A stretch of DNA of 64,000 nt from BJHL01 sp040378885 (GCA_046316615.1 JBKDAN010000057.1:65518-129517), one strand, 5' to 3'; counted from the first letter of the stretch, positions 24,564 through 34,336 are shown. The notes: generated from the letters alone by a model not told the origin. Numbers and translations: made by a program.

Positions 24564-27500
24564 TCACTTGGTCTCAAACCAGTTGCGACCGACAGAAGCA
24601 TCCGCCTTCAGGGGCACCTTCAGCGTCATGGCGTTCTGCATGCGTTGTTGGACAAAAGCCTTCACTTCGTCCGCTCGAGATTCCGGAGTCTCAAACACGA
24701 GTTCGTCATGAATCTGCAGCAGCATGCGAATGTCCTGCGTGTCGTGCAGCGCTGATGTGCCCGCACGCGGGTGCAGCTCACGCTCGATGGTCACCATCGC
24801 GAGCTTGATAAGGTCCGCAGCACTGCCTTGCACAACACTGTTGATCGCCAGCCGCTCCGCCAGCGCACGTCTGCTGGGGTTGCTGCTCTCGATATCCGGG
24901 ATGGGGCGCCGCCGACCCAGAATCGTCGTCACGTAGCCATTGGCCTTCGCCTGTTCGACACACTCCTGCAGGAACGTCGTAATGCCTGCGAATCGCTTTT
25001 TGTACCCGTTGATGATCTCCGCCGCGTCGCCCGTCGGAATCTTGAGTCGACGCGCCAGGCCGAACGCAGTGATGCCGTACACGATCCCGAAGTTCACCAT
25101 CTTCGCGCCGCTGCGCTGTTCGCGCGTCACATCCGCCGGCTTCACGCCGTGAATTTGCGCGGCGACTGCGGTGTGAATGTCCGCATCGTGTTGGAACGCG
25201 TCAATCAACGCAGGGTCGTTGCTCAGGTGTGCCAACAGCCGCAGTTCGATCTGCGAGTAGTCCGCCGTCACGAGCACATGACCCGGTGCCGCGACGAATG
25301 CCTTGCGGATCTCACGCCCGACATCACTGCGAATGGGAATGTTCTGCAGGTTCGGATCACTGCTCGCCAGCCGCCCGGTCGCCGCGACCGTCTGGTGGAA
25401 GCTGCTGTGAATGCGCCTGGTCTGCGGATGAATCGCATCCTTCAGGGCCACCAGATACGTCGAAACCAGCTTGGTCAGCTGGCGATACTCCAAAATCAGC
25501 GCAGGAATCGGCGTGCCCAGCGACTCATCCGCAGCGAGATCTTCAAGCACTTCGGCATCCGTACTGAAGCCCGTCTTAGTGCGCTTTGCACCCTTGATGC
25601 CGAGTCCCGGTTCGTCATCCTCTGGCTTGTTGAAGAGCGCCGCCGCCAGTTGCTTGGGGCTATCGGGGTCAAACTTGCGACCGATCGCCGAGTGCACCGC
25701 CGCGTCGTCGATCAAGCCGCGAATGCGCTCGATCTGGAACTCAAGACGCTTGCGCTGCCGATCCAATTCGCCCGGCTCCACCAGAATGCCGTTCCACTCC
25801 AGTTCTGCCAGCACCTCAACCAGCGGCATCTCCACGCGGGAGAACAGATCGACCAGCTCCATCTCCCGAAGCTGCGGCTGCATCGTGTTGTGTAGTTGCA
25901 GCGCCACGTCCGCGTCTTCCGCTGCGTATTGCGTCGCAAGATCAAGCGGCACTGTGTCAAACGTCCGCTGGTGCTTGCCCGAACCGATCAACTCCGTGAT
26001 GGAGATGTTCGTCCGCCCAAGCAGTGCCAGCGCTAGTGCGTCAAGACCATGACTGCTGCGCGACGCATCAATTAAGTACGACGCAACCATCGAATCAAAG
26101 CTGCCGAGCGACTCGCCACGCGATGGCGGCAATGTCAGGTGAATGCCATGTGCCCGCAGGACCAGCAAGTCATACTTCAAGTTGTGCCCGCACTTGGCGA
26201 TGCTGTCGCTCTCTAGAACGGGCCGCAGCGCATTCAGCACCTGCTCCGTCGTCAGGTGTCGCTCAGGCGTGGGGCTCCGCGTGGGGATGTAGTACCCCTC
26301 GCCCGCGCTGACCGCGATCGACACGCCGCACAACTTCGCATCACGAGGCGAAAGCGAGGTCGTCTCCGTGTCGATGGCGACTATCGGAGCGGTCTTACAT
26401 CGCGCGATCAGTTCATCCAACTGCGTCCGCGTGGTGATGCAGTGGTACGTGCCCGTCTGCGCCAAGCGAGGCTCCGCGATCGCCGCCTGTGTCGCGACAG
26501 CATCAAACAGGCCGCCCTGCATCGGATCGACGTCTTCCTGCTTGCGCCGAGTGGGCTTCGCTGTCGCAGTGGGGGCCTCGCTGCGAGCGATGCTCGTCGC
26601 GGGTGTGCCACTCGTCAGCGGCATCACGCCCATCTTCCCCAGAATCAGCCGCACTTCATCCTGATACCGGTTGAATCCCAGTTCCCTGCAGATGGGAATC
26701 AGCTTCTCAAGCTGAATCTTGCGAATATCGGCCGCTGCCAGATTAAGCTCCACAGGCACATCGTGCCGCAGCGTGACAAGCTCCTTCGACAGCGCGAGCT
26801 GATCTCGCACGGCGCGAATGTTCTCGCCGCGCTTGCCCTTGATGTTCTCCGCATCCGCCAGCAACGCATCCAGCGAGCCATACTGCGAGATCAATTGAGC
26901 TGCGGTCTTGTCACCCACACCGGTCACGCCGGGCACGTTGTCTACCGTGTCGCCCATCACAGCAAGCATGTCAATCACTTGCTGGGGCTTCAGTCCCGTC
27001 TCGCTGGCAAGCGTTGCTGCGTTAAACGCTGTGTCCGTGTGAATATCAAACAGCTCCACTTGCGGCGCATCCCCGTCGCTTATCAGCAACTGCTTGAGAT
27101 CTTTGTCTTTGCTGATCATGCGAATGCGAGCGCCGCGTGGTGCAAGCTGCGAAACCAGCGTCGCCATGACATCGTCGGCCTCAAAGCCTTCCGCACCTAG
27201 CACGGGAACACCCAGCGTCTGGAGCATCGCAAGACACCGCTCCACTTGCGGTTCTAGATCTTCCGGCGGAGCCTTCCGAGTTGCCTTGTACGCCGGATAA
27301 AGCTGCGTGCGAAATGTGCCATGATCGCCGCCCACATCCAGAGCAACGCACATGTGCGTTGCCGGCAAGCTTCCCAGCGTCGCTCCCTCGTTCTTCAGCA
27401 GCTTCAGCAGCATGCCGACAAAGCCGAACGTCATGTTCGTCGGCTCTTTCGTCACCGGACTCGTCATGGGTGTGCGAATGGCGTGATACGCGCGGAAGAA

Positions 27501-27566
27501 TTGTGCATAGCCATCGATGATGTAGAGATTGACGGCCCCGCTCGATGCACCTGCTGGCACACTCAC
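24564..27566 (-). CDS. polA: DNA polymerase I
   Basis: This 1000-residue enzyme fills gaps and removes primers. All three domains are present. The 5'-nuclease (about 1-300) begins LYIIDGYAQFFRAYHA and has DGVPGVTGVGDKTA-like helix-hairpin-helix motifs. The 3'-5' exonuclease (about 375-580) has IDTETTSLS with the catalytic Asp and Glu, so proofreading is probably active. The polymerase (about 600-1000) has motif A DYSQIELRLLAHLS, the O-helix region RSGAKMVNFGIVYGI and motif C QIHDELVFE. The ATG start overlaps the stop of the HIT gene by 4 bp (ATGA), so the two are translationally coupled. Confidence 0.97.
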   Translation of the reverse strand: MSVPAGASSGAVNLYIIDGYAQFFRAYHAIRTPMTSPVTKEPTNMTFGFVGMLLKLLKNEGATLGSLPATHMCVALDVGGDHGTFRTQLYPAYKATRKAPPEDLEPQVERCLAMLQTLGVPVLGAEGFEADDVMATLVSQLAPRGARIRMISKDKDLKQLLISDGDAPQVELFDIHTDTAFNAATLASETGLKPQQVIDMLAVMGDTVDNVPGVTGVGDKTAAQLISQYGSLDALLADAENIKGKRGENIRAVRDQLALSKELVTLRHDVPVELNLAAADIRKIQLEKLIPICRELGFNRYQDEVRLILGKMGVMPLTSGTPATSIARSEAPTATAKPTRRKQEDVDPMQGGLFDAVATQAAIAEPRLAQTGTYHCITTRTQLDELIARCKTAPIVAIDTETTSLSPRDAKLCGVSIAVSAGEGYYIPTRSPTPERHLTTEQVLNALRPVLESDSIAKCGHNLKYDLLVLRAHGIHLTLPPSRGESLGSFDSMVASYLIDASRSSHGLDALALALLGRTNISITELIGSGKHQRTFDTVPLDLATQYAAEDADVALQLHNTMQPQLREMELVDLFSRVEMPLVEVLAELEWNGILVEPGELDRQRKRLEFQIERIRGLIDDAAVHSAIGRKFDPDSPKQLAAALFNKPEDDEPGLGIKGAKRTKTGFSTDAEVLEDLAADESLGTPIPALILEYRQLTKLVSTYLVALKDAIHPQTRRIHSSFHQTVAATGRLASSDPNLQNIPIRSDVGREIRKAFVAAPGHVLVTADYSQIELRLLAHLSNDPALIDAFQHDADIHTAVAAQIHGVKPADVTREQRSGAKMVNFGIVYGITAFGLARRLKIPTGDAAEIINGYKKRFAGITTFLQECVEQAKANGYVTTILGRRRPIPDIESSNPSRRALAERLAINSVVQGSAADLIKLAMVTIERELHPRAGTSALHDTQDIRMLLQIHDELVFETPESRADEVKAFVQQRMQNAMTLKVPLKADASVGRNWFETK

Positions 27567-27973
27567 AGCGCACCTGCGATCTTCTTCGCAAGCTCGGCGC
27601 CCGCCACATTATCCAGCTTGCCAGCCTTCCAGCCAATGCCGAGCCCCGCATCCCCGATCTTCGGAATGATGTGAAAGTGCACGTGCATCACCGCCTGATG
27701 TGCGGCGCTGCCGTTGTTCTGCAGCACGTTGTACGCACTCGCGCCCGTCGCCCGCAAAACCGCCCGCGCAATCCGCGGCATGACGCGTCCGACCGCCGCC
27801 GCCGATTCGTCCGAGAGTGCGTCGAGCGTCTCTGCCGGCTCCTTGGGAATCACGAGTGTGTGTCCGGTCACCAATGGAAAGATGTCAAGAAACGCAAGCA
27901 CATGCGCATCTTCATACACCTTGTGACAGGGAATCTCGCCACGAATGATCTTCGCGAAAATCGTTTCAGCCAT
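27563..27973 (-). CDS. HIT family nucleotide hydrolase
   Basis: This protein of about 136 residues begins MAETIFAKIIRGEIPCHKVYED, the usual HIT/HINT start, so ATG 27973 is preferred over upstream in-frame ATGs. The histidine triad is at HVHFHII (His97, His99, His101), and LVIPKEP and NNGSAAHQAVMHVH are typical. Members cleave adenosine phosphoramidates or dinucleoside polyphosphates. Its stop overlaps the polA start (ATGA), a coupling that could link nucleotide clean-up to DNA repair synthesis, though this is inference. Confidence 0.92.
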   Translation of the reverse strand: MAETIFAKIIRGEIPCHKVYEDAHVLAFLDIFPLVTGHTLVIPKEPAETLDALSDESAAAVGRVMPRIARAVLRATGASAYNVLQNNGSAAHQAVMHVHFHIIPKIGDAGLGIGWKAGKLDNVAGAELAKKIAGAL

Positions 27974-28046
27974 ACGACAGGATACGTGCATGCGTCCGCC
28001 GTCGAGCGCACTCGATCCTGCCGGCAAGACCCATCAGTGTGTTGCC

Positions 28047-28664
28047 TTACCCACACGCTTCATGCAGGTACCTTGCGCTATCAACCAAGATCGCCGCGCT
28101 GAATCGATCTGGCTTCTCTCGGCCTGCCGTCGCATTCAGCAGCAGCGTCTGCGCGTACATGTCTGCCTCAATGTCGCCTTCTGCGGCAAGCTCCGCAAAT
28201 GCATGGATCGCCCAAGGCCGCTGTGTCGCGTTGTCTGGCTGGAGTTCGGCGATGAGCCAACTTGCCGCCGATCGGGCTCGCTTCTGCAGCGATGGATCGC
28301 GTCGGGCCAGCCACCACAGTGCATGCAGACCGACCAGTTCGCCCTCAGTCCAGACTTCAATCGCCCTCGCATGCAGTTGGCGAAAGAGGGGCCCCTCGCC
28401 CTGGTGCCATACGGAAGTATCCAGTTCAGCGTCATGCACACACGCCCACAGCGTCAACCAGGGCTCTTCGCTGCCCGCCGCAGCGTCCATGCGCAACCCG
28501 CTTGCATCCAGTGCAAACGCATGTGCCAGGAGCCACGGGTCCACGCGACGCCGATGCCCGGCCCCATCGCGAAAGCCGGTCAATTCGCCGGCGTCCACAT
28601 GCACATCCCCTGCCGCATGCAGCAGTCGTCGTTCCCACAGTTTCATGGTGTCAGTGTCAGGCAT
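28047..28664 (-). CDS. hypothetical protein (205 aa)
   Basis: The protein is soluble, Trp- and Ala-rich and mostly helical. Visible stretches are WLTLWACVHDAELD, GLHALWWLARRDPSLQKRARSAASWL and RPWAIHAFAELAAEGD; the repeating helices suggest a helical-repeat fold. No family is recognised. ATG 28664 lies only 11 bp from the divergent panC start, while the alternative ATG 28646 would leave 29 bp; in either case the divergent promoters must overlap the coding starts. It is upstream of HIT-polA on the same strand with a 74-bp gap. Confidence 0.65.
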   Translation of the reverse strand: MPDTDTMKLWERRLLHAAGDVHVDAGELTGFRDGAGHRRRVDPWLLAHAFALDASGLRMDAAAGSEEPWLTLWACVHDAELDTSVWHQGEGPLFRQLHARAIEVWTEGELVGLHALWWLARRDPSLQKRARSAASWLIAELQPDNATQRPWAIHAFAELAAEGDIEADMYAQTLLLNATAGREKPDRFSAAILVDSARYLHEACG

Positions 28665-28675
28665 AAGTTCCCGCC

Positions 28676-29527
28676 ATGATTGTTGTCACGACCGCCCGCG
28701 ATCTCGCCCGCGTCATCGCTTCTGGTGGCAGATTGTGTAGTTTTGTTCCCACCATGGGTGCACTGCACGAGGGCCACGCCAGCCTTATCAAGCACGCCGC
28801 GGAGATCGCCCGCGAGCAGAAGCTCACCGACGGCTGTGTCGTCAGCATTTTTGTCAATCCGACCCAGTTTAACGAAACGAGCGACTTCGAGCGTTACCCC
28901 CGCACGCTTGAGGCGGACCTCGCGCTGTGTGAAGCCGCTGGCGCAAGCATCGTGTACGCCCCGCGCGTCGCTGACATCTATCCGCCAAGCCAGCCGGTGT
29001 CCGTTCCGTCCGTGCCCGCCGTCGCTACCCAGCCCAAGCTTGAAGACGCACAAAGGCCCGGCCACTTTGCCGGTGTGTGCCAGGTTGTCAAGCGTCTCTT
29101 CGACATCGTCCATCCGCAGGTCGCCGTCTTTGGCGAGAAAGACTGGCAGCAGTTGCAGGTCATTCGCGCGATGACGCAACAGCTGCGATATCCCATCGAG
29201 ATCACGGGTGCACCCACTGTCCGCGAATCGGGCGGCCTCGCCATGAGCAGTCGCAATCGGTTCCTTACGCCGCAAGATCGTGAGCGGGCGCTGGCTATCA
29301 GCGAAGCACTCTGCGAATCCTGGAACGCCGTAACGCCCGCCGATGCGGAAGCGGTGATGTGCCGCGTCCTCGCCTCCCGAGGCATCGAGCCCGAGTACGC
29401 CGTCGTTCGAGATGCTACCTCGCTCGATCGCACGACCGATGGCCCCAAGCGAGCACTCATAGCCGCGCGCGTTGGCTCGGTCAGGCTGATCGATAACGTC
29501 GAATGGCGATCCCACCGTCCCGCCTGA
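28676..29527 (+). CDS. panC: pantoate--beta-alanine ligase
   Basis: It joins pantoate and beta-alanine using ATP, the last step of pantothenate (coenzyme A) synthesis, in the cytoplasm. The 283-residue length is standard. The HIGH-type motif is at PTMGALHEGH (25-34; His31 and His34), followed by SIFVNPTQFN and DFERYPRTLEAD. VFGEKDWQQLQVIR provides the pantoate/ATP pocket, and the KMSKS-like SSRNRFL lies near 193. No panB or panD is nearby. Its divergent partner starts 11 bp upstream. Confidence 0.96.
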   Translation: MIVVTTARDLARVIASGGRLCSFVPTMGALHEGHASLIKHAAEIAREQKLTDGCVVSIFVNPTQFNETSDFERYPRTLEADLALCEAAGASIVYAPRVADIYPPSQPVSVPSVPAVATQPKLEDAQRPGHFAGVCQVVKRLFDIVHPQVAVFGEKDWQQLQVIRAMTQQLRYPIEITGAPTVRESGGLAMSSRNRFLTPQDRERALAISEALCESWNAVTPADAEAVMCRVLASRGIEPEYAVVRDATSLDRTTDGPKRALIAARVGSVRLIDNVEWRSHRPA

Positions 29528-29679
29528 AGCATCGACACCTGACTGCAAGAACGGCCGTGGCGTTGTGCACATGTTCGGCTTTCGGGACCTGTGCCCCCTT
29601 CCGACGCTCCATAACGCGGGGTCGGAGGTGCTTCGGTACCCGATCTTTGTCCATCTATCGCATGGACGGACCATTGTCA

Positions 29680-29708
29680 TTGGTTTCTTGCCATTTCCGG
29701 GTTATATT
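29680..29708 (+). promoter_or_regulatory. candidate promoter for the secreted endonuclease-fold gene
   Basis: TTGGTT (29680-29685) and TATATT (29703-29708) are separated by 17 bp, 57 bp before the ATG at 29766. This is the most AT-rich spot of the intergenic region and fits the vegetative consensus. Confidence 0.45.
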
Positions 29709-29765
29709 CATGCGTCTGAGGGGTCAGATTGCATCCGTCCCGAACGGACTGCGGAGAGAGCCAGC

Positions 29766-31688
29766 ATGACCGGTCGTTCAACTCTTCTCGTTGCCCGCGG
29801 CGCATCCGCGGCATTGGTTCTGCTCACCTCGTGCGGCCTCGCTCACGGTCAGGTTCGCATCGCCGCGTGGAACATCAGCAACTGGTCCGGCACCAATCGT
29901 CAAGCCGACGTGCAAACTGCGGTCTATGGCGTGGTCCCGACGGGTCTGGCTCTGGCGGGCCAACGCCTCGCGCCAGACGTCATCGCTGTGCAGGAAATGA
30001 ACAACGCGAGCGCGCTGGCTTCGCTGGTCACCGTACTCAACACCGCTTCAGGAAGCCCCGGTGACTGGGCATCCGCTCCTTACATCGACAGCCCCTCGTA
30101 CAGCGACAGCGAGAACAGCCTCGTCTATCGCACCGGTCGGTTCCAACTGCTGGCCACGACCACCGTCGCACTGGGTGGCACATCGCTCACCAACCAGCCG
30201 CGCAACACCTATCGCTACGACCTGCGCCCGATTGGCTACACCGCACCGCAGTCGGTCATCGCGGTGTACAGCATTCACATGAAGGCCGGCAGCACGGCCG
30301 ACGACAATTCCCGCCGCCTCGTTGAGTCGCAGCGCATTCGCGACAACGCCGAGGGAGTGAACACCAACGGAACAGGGACCGCTCTCCCCGCTGGCTACAA
30401 CTTCCTCGTTGCGGGCGACATGAACATGCAGAGCTCGGCCCAGACGAGCTATGTGGAACTTGTTGGTAGCCAGACCAACAACGCCGGGCGATTCTTCGAT
30501 CCCATCAATACGCCCGGCAGTTGGAACAACTCCTCTGCCTTCCGCTTCATCCACACCCAAGACCCCGCTGCAGCAGGTGGCGGCGGCATGGACGATCGCC
30601 ACGATCAGATTCTCATCAGTAGCAGTCTGCGCGACACGGTTGGTTGGCACTACATCGGATCCAACTCGCTGAGCTTTAGCACGAGCACCTGGAACGATCC
30701 CAACCACAGCTATCGCTGCTGGGGCAATGACGGCAGTACGTACAACGCCGCACTCGCGACCACCGGCAACGCCATGGTCGGCCCTGCCATCGCGCAGGCA
30801 CTCATCAACTGCGCAACGACCTCAGGCGGACACTTGCCGGTCTACGCCGACTTCCGCGTCCCCGCGAAGGCCGGCGTCAACGGCACCACGCTCAACTTCG
30901 GCTCCGTTACGCAGGGCAGCGCGGCCCCACAGCTCACCCTCATCGTGAGCAACACTGGCGACATCGCGTTGTTTGGCGCCAATGGCGTTGCGACGCTCAA
31001 CTACAACCTCCCGGCAGGCACCGGTTTCTCGATTCCCACGGGTAACTACAACGACGCCCCAGGCGGCACCGGTCGTTCCCACGTCATCACCATGCCCACC
31101 GCAACGGTCGGCACAAAAAACGCCACGCTCGTTCTCGCGACCGACTCGCCCGAGCAACCCACGCTCGTCGTGAATCTCACGGGCATCGTCACCGCGCCCA
31201 ACCAAGCGCCGGTCGCCAACGCTGGCAACAACATCACCGTGACCGACACCGACAACTCCGGTGCCGAACTGGTCGCCCTCGATGGCACCTCTAGCACCGA
31301 CGACGGCACCATCACGCTCTACGAATGGCTGAACGGCCCGACCCTGCTGGGCACCGGCTCCACGCTCAACGTCAGCCTGCCCGTCGGCACGACCACCGTC
31401 ACCCTCCGCGTTACCGACAACGGCAACCTCACCGGTACCGATACTGTCCTCGTCACCGTGAATCCGGGCGGCCTCGTTTGCGACAGCATCGACTTCAACA
31501 ACAACGGCGTCTTCCCCGAAGACCAGGACATCGCCGACTTCTTCGAAACCCTCGCCGGCGGCAACCCCGTCACCTGTGACGCTCTGCTGGGCTGCAACGA
31601 CATCGACTTCAACAACAACGGCGTCTTCCCCGAGGACGAAGACATCATCGCCTTCTTCCGCATCCTCGCTGGCGGCACCTGCGAGTAA
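29766..31688 (+). CDS. secreted endonuclease/exonuclease/phosphatase-fold protein with dockerin-like modules
   Basis: The start is ATG 29766, after GGAGAG; the longer frame to 29565 has no leader. A signal peptide ends near AHGQV. Residues 25-350 match the endonuclease/exonuclease/phosphatase fold: VRIAAWNISNW, VIAVQEMNN (catalytic Glu), YSIHMKAG and the FLVAGDMNM Asp/Asn motif, then DDRHDQILIS with the DxRxDxI/H end motif. A choice-of-anchor/ASH-like beta domain follows (TLNFGSVTQG), then a PKD-like domain (NQAPVANAGNNITV), then two D-F-N-N-N-GVFPED modules. It is probably an extracellular nuclease or phosphodiesterase held in place by its C-terminal modules. Confidence 0.85.
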   Translation: MTGRSTLLVARGASAALVLLTSCGLAHGQVRIAAWNISNWSGTNRQADVQTAVYGVVPTGLALAGQRLAPDVIAVQEMNNASALASLVTVLNTASGSPGDWASAPYIDSPSYSDSENSLVYRTGRFQLLATTTVALGGTSLTNQPRNTYRYDLRPIGYTAPQSVIAVYSIHMKAGSTADDNSRRLVESQRIRDNAEGVNTNGTGTALPAGYNFLVAGDMNMQSSAQTSYVELVGSQTNNAGRFFDPINTPGSWNNSSAFRFIHTQDPAAAGGGGMDDRHDQILISSSLRDTVGWHYIGSNSLSFSTSTWNDPNHSYRCWGNDGSTYNAALATTGNAMVGPAIAQALINCATTSGGHLPVYADFRVPAKAGVNGTTLNFGSVTQGSAAPQLTLIVSNTGDIALFGANGVATLNYNLPAGTGFSIPTGNYNDAPGGTGRSHVITMPTATVGTKNATLVLATDSPEQPTLVVNLTGIVTAPNQAPVANAGNNITVTDTDNSGAELVALDGTSSTDDGTITLYEWLNGPTLLGTGSTLNVSLPVGTTTVTLRVTDNGNLTGTDTVLVTVNPGGLVCDSIDFNNNGVFPEDQDIADFFETLAGGNPVTCDALLGCNDIDFNNNGVFPEDEDIIAFFRILAGGTCE

Positions 31689-31757
31689 CCGCTGGGCTGG
31701 GCCAGATGACAACCCCATCCCACGGAGGTATAATCACCTCCACAACTTGGCATTCAC

Positions 31758-31831
31758 GGGCGATTGGCGCAGTTGGCTAGCGCGCTTCCTTGACATGGAA
31801 GAGGTCATTGGTTCAAGTCCAATATCGCTCA
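31758..31831 (+). tRNA. tRNA-Val (anticodon GAC)
   Basis: The cloverleaf is complete. The acceptor stem of 7 bp pairs 31758-31764 with 31824-31830 (one G-U), the D arm is GCGCAGTTGGCTAGCGC, and the anticodon stem is CTTCC/GGAAG. The loop TTGACAT gives anticodon GAC at 31792-31794. The T arm is ATTGG-TTCAAGT-CCAAT. No CCA is encoded. A terminator follows. Confidence 0.95.
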
Positions 31832-31837
31832 CTTCAG

Positions 31838-31867
31838 CACCCGCGGTCTCCGCGGGTGTTTTCTTTG
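31838..31867 (+). terminator. terminator after tRNA-Val
   Basis: A perfect 9-bp GC-rich stem (31838-31846 with 31850-31858) and a TCT loop are followed by TTTTCTTT, 6 bp after the tRNA. Confidence 0.9.
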
Positions 31868-31953
31868 ATGATCCCAACTTCTGCGTGTCCGAGCACTTAA
31901 GTTCATCCGCTCACACCCCCGGCTCAGGGCCACCCAGCTCGGTACAGTGACCG

Positions 31954-34302
31954 GTGAGCAGCCTCCACCCCCGCCGATCGTCTAGCCGCCGATTCAGCAT
32001 CCTCGCGTCCTTTGTGCTCGCGGGAGCCTTCGGATCGATGCCAACCTACACCGCTGCATTGCCCGCCCAAGATGCTCCACAAGCATCCATCGACCGTGCA
32101 GCGTCATCGCCTGACCTTACAGGTGTGGCCTCGTTGCCGCTCACCGGCGCACCCGGACCCGTGCTCGCCTTGGGCTCCGCACGATCGCTGATTGACGCCC
32201 CCGATGGCTCCGGCTCAGTCCTCGTGCAATCCGACGTTGGCAAAGGCACCGTGCTTGCCTTCGCCCATGGCGGCTACCTCAGTCGCGACAGTATCAAGAA
32301 CGATCCGGACTTGCGCGAATGCATGCGCCGCATCGTCGCGTGGGCGCATGCTCGCGATAACGCAGCTCCGTTTGTGCTCGATGGCGCCGGGACGGCAGTG
32401 CTCGATGCGGTCGGTGCAGATCCCGCGTGGCCCACCGTCAAGAAGTCCTGGCGCGACGCGCTCGACGAGAAGGCCATCCTCATCGTGGATTCGCATCAAT
32501 TCACCAAAGCTACTGATGCAGCCCAGTTGCGAAGTTTCGTCGAACGCGGCGGGACCCTCATCACATCCGGTTTGGCATGGGGCTGGCTGCAACTCAACGA
32601 AGGCAAGACTATCAGCGATCATCCCGGCAATCGCGCGTTGATCGATCTCAACATCGCCTTCGCCGACGGCACAATCGATGGCGATCGCAACAACCGCTAT
32701 CCCGTCTCAAGCCGCGAGCATCCGACCGGCGCCGATGACATCGATGCCATCATGCGCATTACGCGAGGTGAAAAGGGCATCAACTCCGAACGCATCAACG
32801 GAGCCCTCGAACGCACTCGCCTTGCACTTCGCACGCTTACGCCCGAGCAGTCTCGCCGCATCCTCAACCTCGAAGAGCTCATGGCTGGCTCCGCCGACGC
32901 CATTAACGCCAGCTTCGCCCGCATGAAGGAGAGCGGCCTGCGCCCAGGCCGCGATCCGCTTGCCATGCTCGCCTGTGAGCAGTTTGCAAGTGCGTCATTC
33001 GAGCTTCCACCTCGCGAAGTGACGGCTCACCCCAGTGCCGCTGCATTCCCAGGCATTGTCGCCGCCGATGCTGACCGCAGCGAACGCGCCGTGGAGATCG
33101 ACACGACCCTGCCCGGCTGGCGTGCAACGGGTCTCTTCGTCCCGGCCGGCGAGCTGGTGCGAGTCACTTTGAGTCAAGAACTCGTCGCATCCGGCCTGCG
33201 CCTGCAAATCGGCGCGCATCTTGATCCCGCGCTGCGCCCGCCGCTGCGCCGCCTCCCCAAAGTCACGCGCGAGTTCACCGTTGATGCAGTGACTACGGAA
33301 GTCGCGAGTGCAGTAGGGGGGTTGCTCTATCTCGTCGTTCCCGCCGAGTTCGCGCCGGACTCGGTTCGCCTCACCGTCACGGGTGCGGTGCAGACGCCGC
33401 ATTTCGTGCTTGGAAAGACCAGTGTGCAGGCATGGCGCGACAGCATTCGCAACGCGCCGGGAACCTGGGGTGAACTCGAATCTCGCGAGATCGCGCTCAC
33501 CGTGCCCAGCGACTTGCTGCGCACACTCGATGATCCGCAGCAACTGCTTGAACTGTGGGACCGCATCGTGCACGCACAAGGCTCGCTCGAGCCCCGTCGG
33601 CTAAACGGGCTGGGTGATCGCCAAGCTCGCTACGTGCCCGATCCGCATGTTTCATGGGGCTACATGTACGCGCCCGCGCACCGCCCGCTCACCATTCCCA
33701 TGTCCGCCGCCAAGAACTTCATCGACGCGAAGATGCTCGCAACCAACGCCGACGGCGACGCATGGGGCCTCTTTCACGAACTGGGTCACTGGCACCAGAA
33801 TGACATGTGGACGTTCGATGGCACCGGCGAAGTGACGGTCAACATCTTCACCCTCTACACGATCGACAAAATCTGCGGCTTGCCCTCCGCCAAAGCACGC
33901 GAAGATGTCTTCACGCCGGAGAAGATGCTCGACACCATGCGCAAGCACGTGGCACAAGGCTCGCCCTTCGGCAAGTGGAAGTCTGACCCGTTCCTCGCCC
34001 TCAAGATGTACGTGCAGATCGAGCAGGCCTTTGGCTGGGAAGCCTACCGCGAAGTGTTCGCCAAGTACCGCGAACTGCCCGAGAACCAACGCCCCAGTCG
34101 CGACGAAGACCAGCGCGACATGTGGATGGTCATGATGAGCCGCCAGGTCGGTCGTGACCTGGGCCCCTTCTTCGAAGCGTGGGGTGTCCCCGTCACATCC
34201 GAGGCTCGGGCGAGTATCGCCGACCTGCCCGACTGGATGCCCGACAACTGGAGCGACCCGCGCGTCGCCCCTCCGGCTCCACCCGGCAGTCAGCCCAAGT
34301 GA
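31954..34302 (+). CDS. M60-like secreted metalloprotease (782 aa)
   Basis: The start is GTG 31954. A basic N-terminus and hydrophobic stretch (SILASFVLAGAFGSM) form a signal peptide. Residues 45-330 resemble the ThuA/glutamine-amidotransferase-like N-terminal region of M60-type proteins (VLAFAHGGYLSRDS, GGTLITSGLAWGW). The peptidase domain holds HELGHWHQND with His608, Glu609 and His612, and Glu626 in TGEVTVNIF. The order HExxH followed by a Glu 14 residues later fits M60 (enhancin-like) peptidases, known for mucin or glycoprotein cleavage. It is probably secreted or surface-bound and used on glycoproteins or complex polymers. Confidence 0.85.
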   Translation: MSSLHPRRSSSRRFSILASFVLAGAFGSMPTYTAALPAQDAPQASIDRAASSPDLTGVASLPLTGAPGPVLALGSARSLIDAPDGSGSVLVQSDVGKGTVLAFAHGGYLSRDSIKNDPDLRECMRRIVAWAHARDNAAPFVLDGAGTAVLDAVGADPAWPTVKKSWRDALDEKAILIVDSHQFTKATDAAQLRSFVERGGTLITSGLAWGWLQLNEGKTISDHPGNRALIDLNIAFADGTIDGDRNNRYPVSSREHPTGADDIDAIMRITRGEKGINSERINGALERTRLALRTLTPEQSRRILNLEELMAGSADAINASFARMKESGLRPGRDPLAMLACEQFASASFELPPREVTAHPSAAAFPGIVAADADRSERAVEIDTTLPGWRATGLFVPAGELVRVTLSQELVASGLRLQIGAHLDPALRPPLRRLPKVTREFTVDAVTTEVASAVGGLLYLVVPAEFAPDSVRLTVTGAVQTPHFVLGKTSVQAWRDSIRNAPGTWGELESREIALTVPSDLLRTLDDPQQLLELWDRIVHAQGSLEPRRLNGLGDRQARYVPDPHVSWGYMYAPAHRPLTIPMSAAKNFIDAKMLATNADGDAWGLFHELGHWHQNDMWTFDGTGEVTVNIFTLYTIDKICGLPSAKAREDVFTPEKMLDTMRKHVAQGSPFGKWKSDPFLALKMYVQIEQAFGWEAYREVFAKYRELPENQRPSRDEDQRDMWMVMMSRQVGRDLGPFFEAWGVPVTSEARASIADLPDWMPDNWSDPRVAPPAPPGSQPK

Positions 34303-34336
34303 CTAAGCCAACTTGCCCGGCTACCGTTTCGTAGCC

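Noticed and set aside
31576..31950. ORF covering tRNA-Val
   Set aside because: It runs through a perfect tRNA and terminator; the tRNA explains the sequence.
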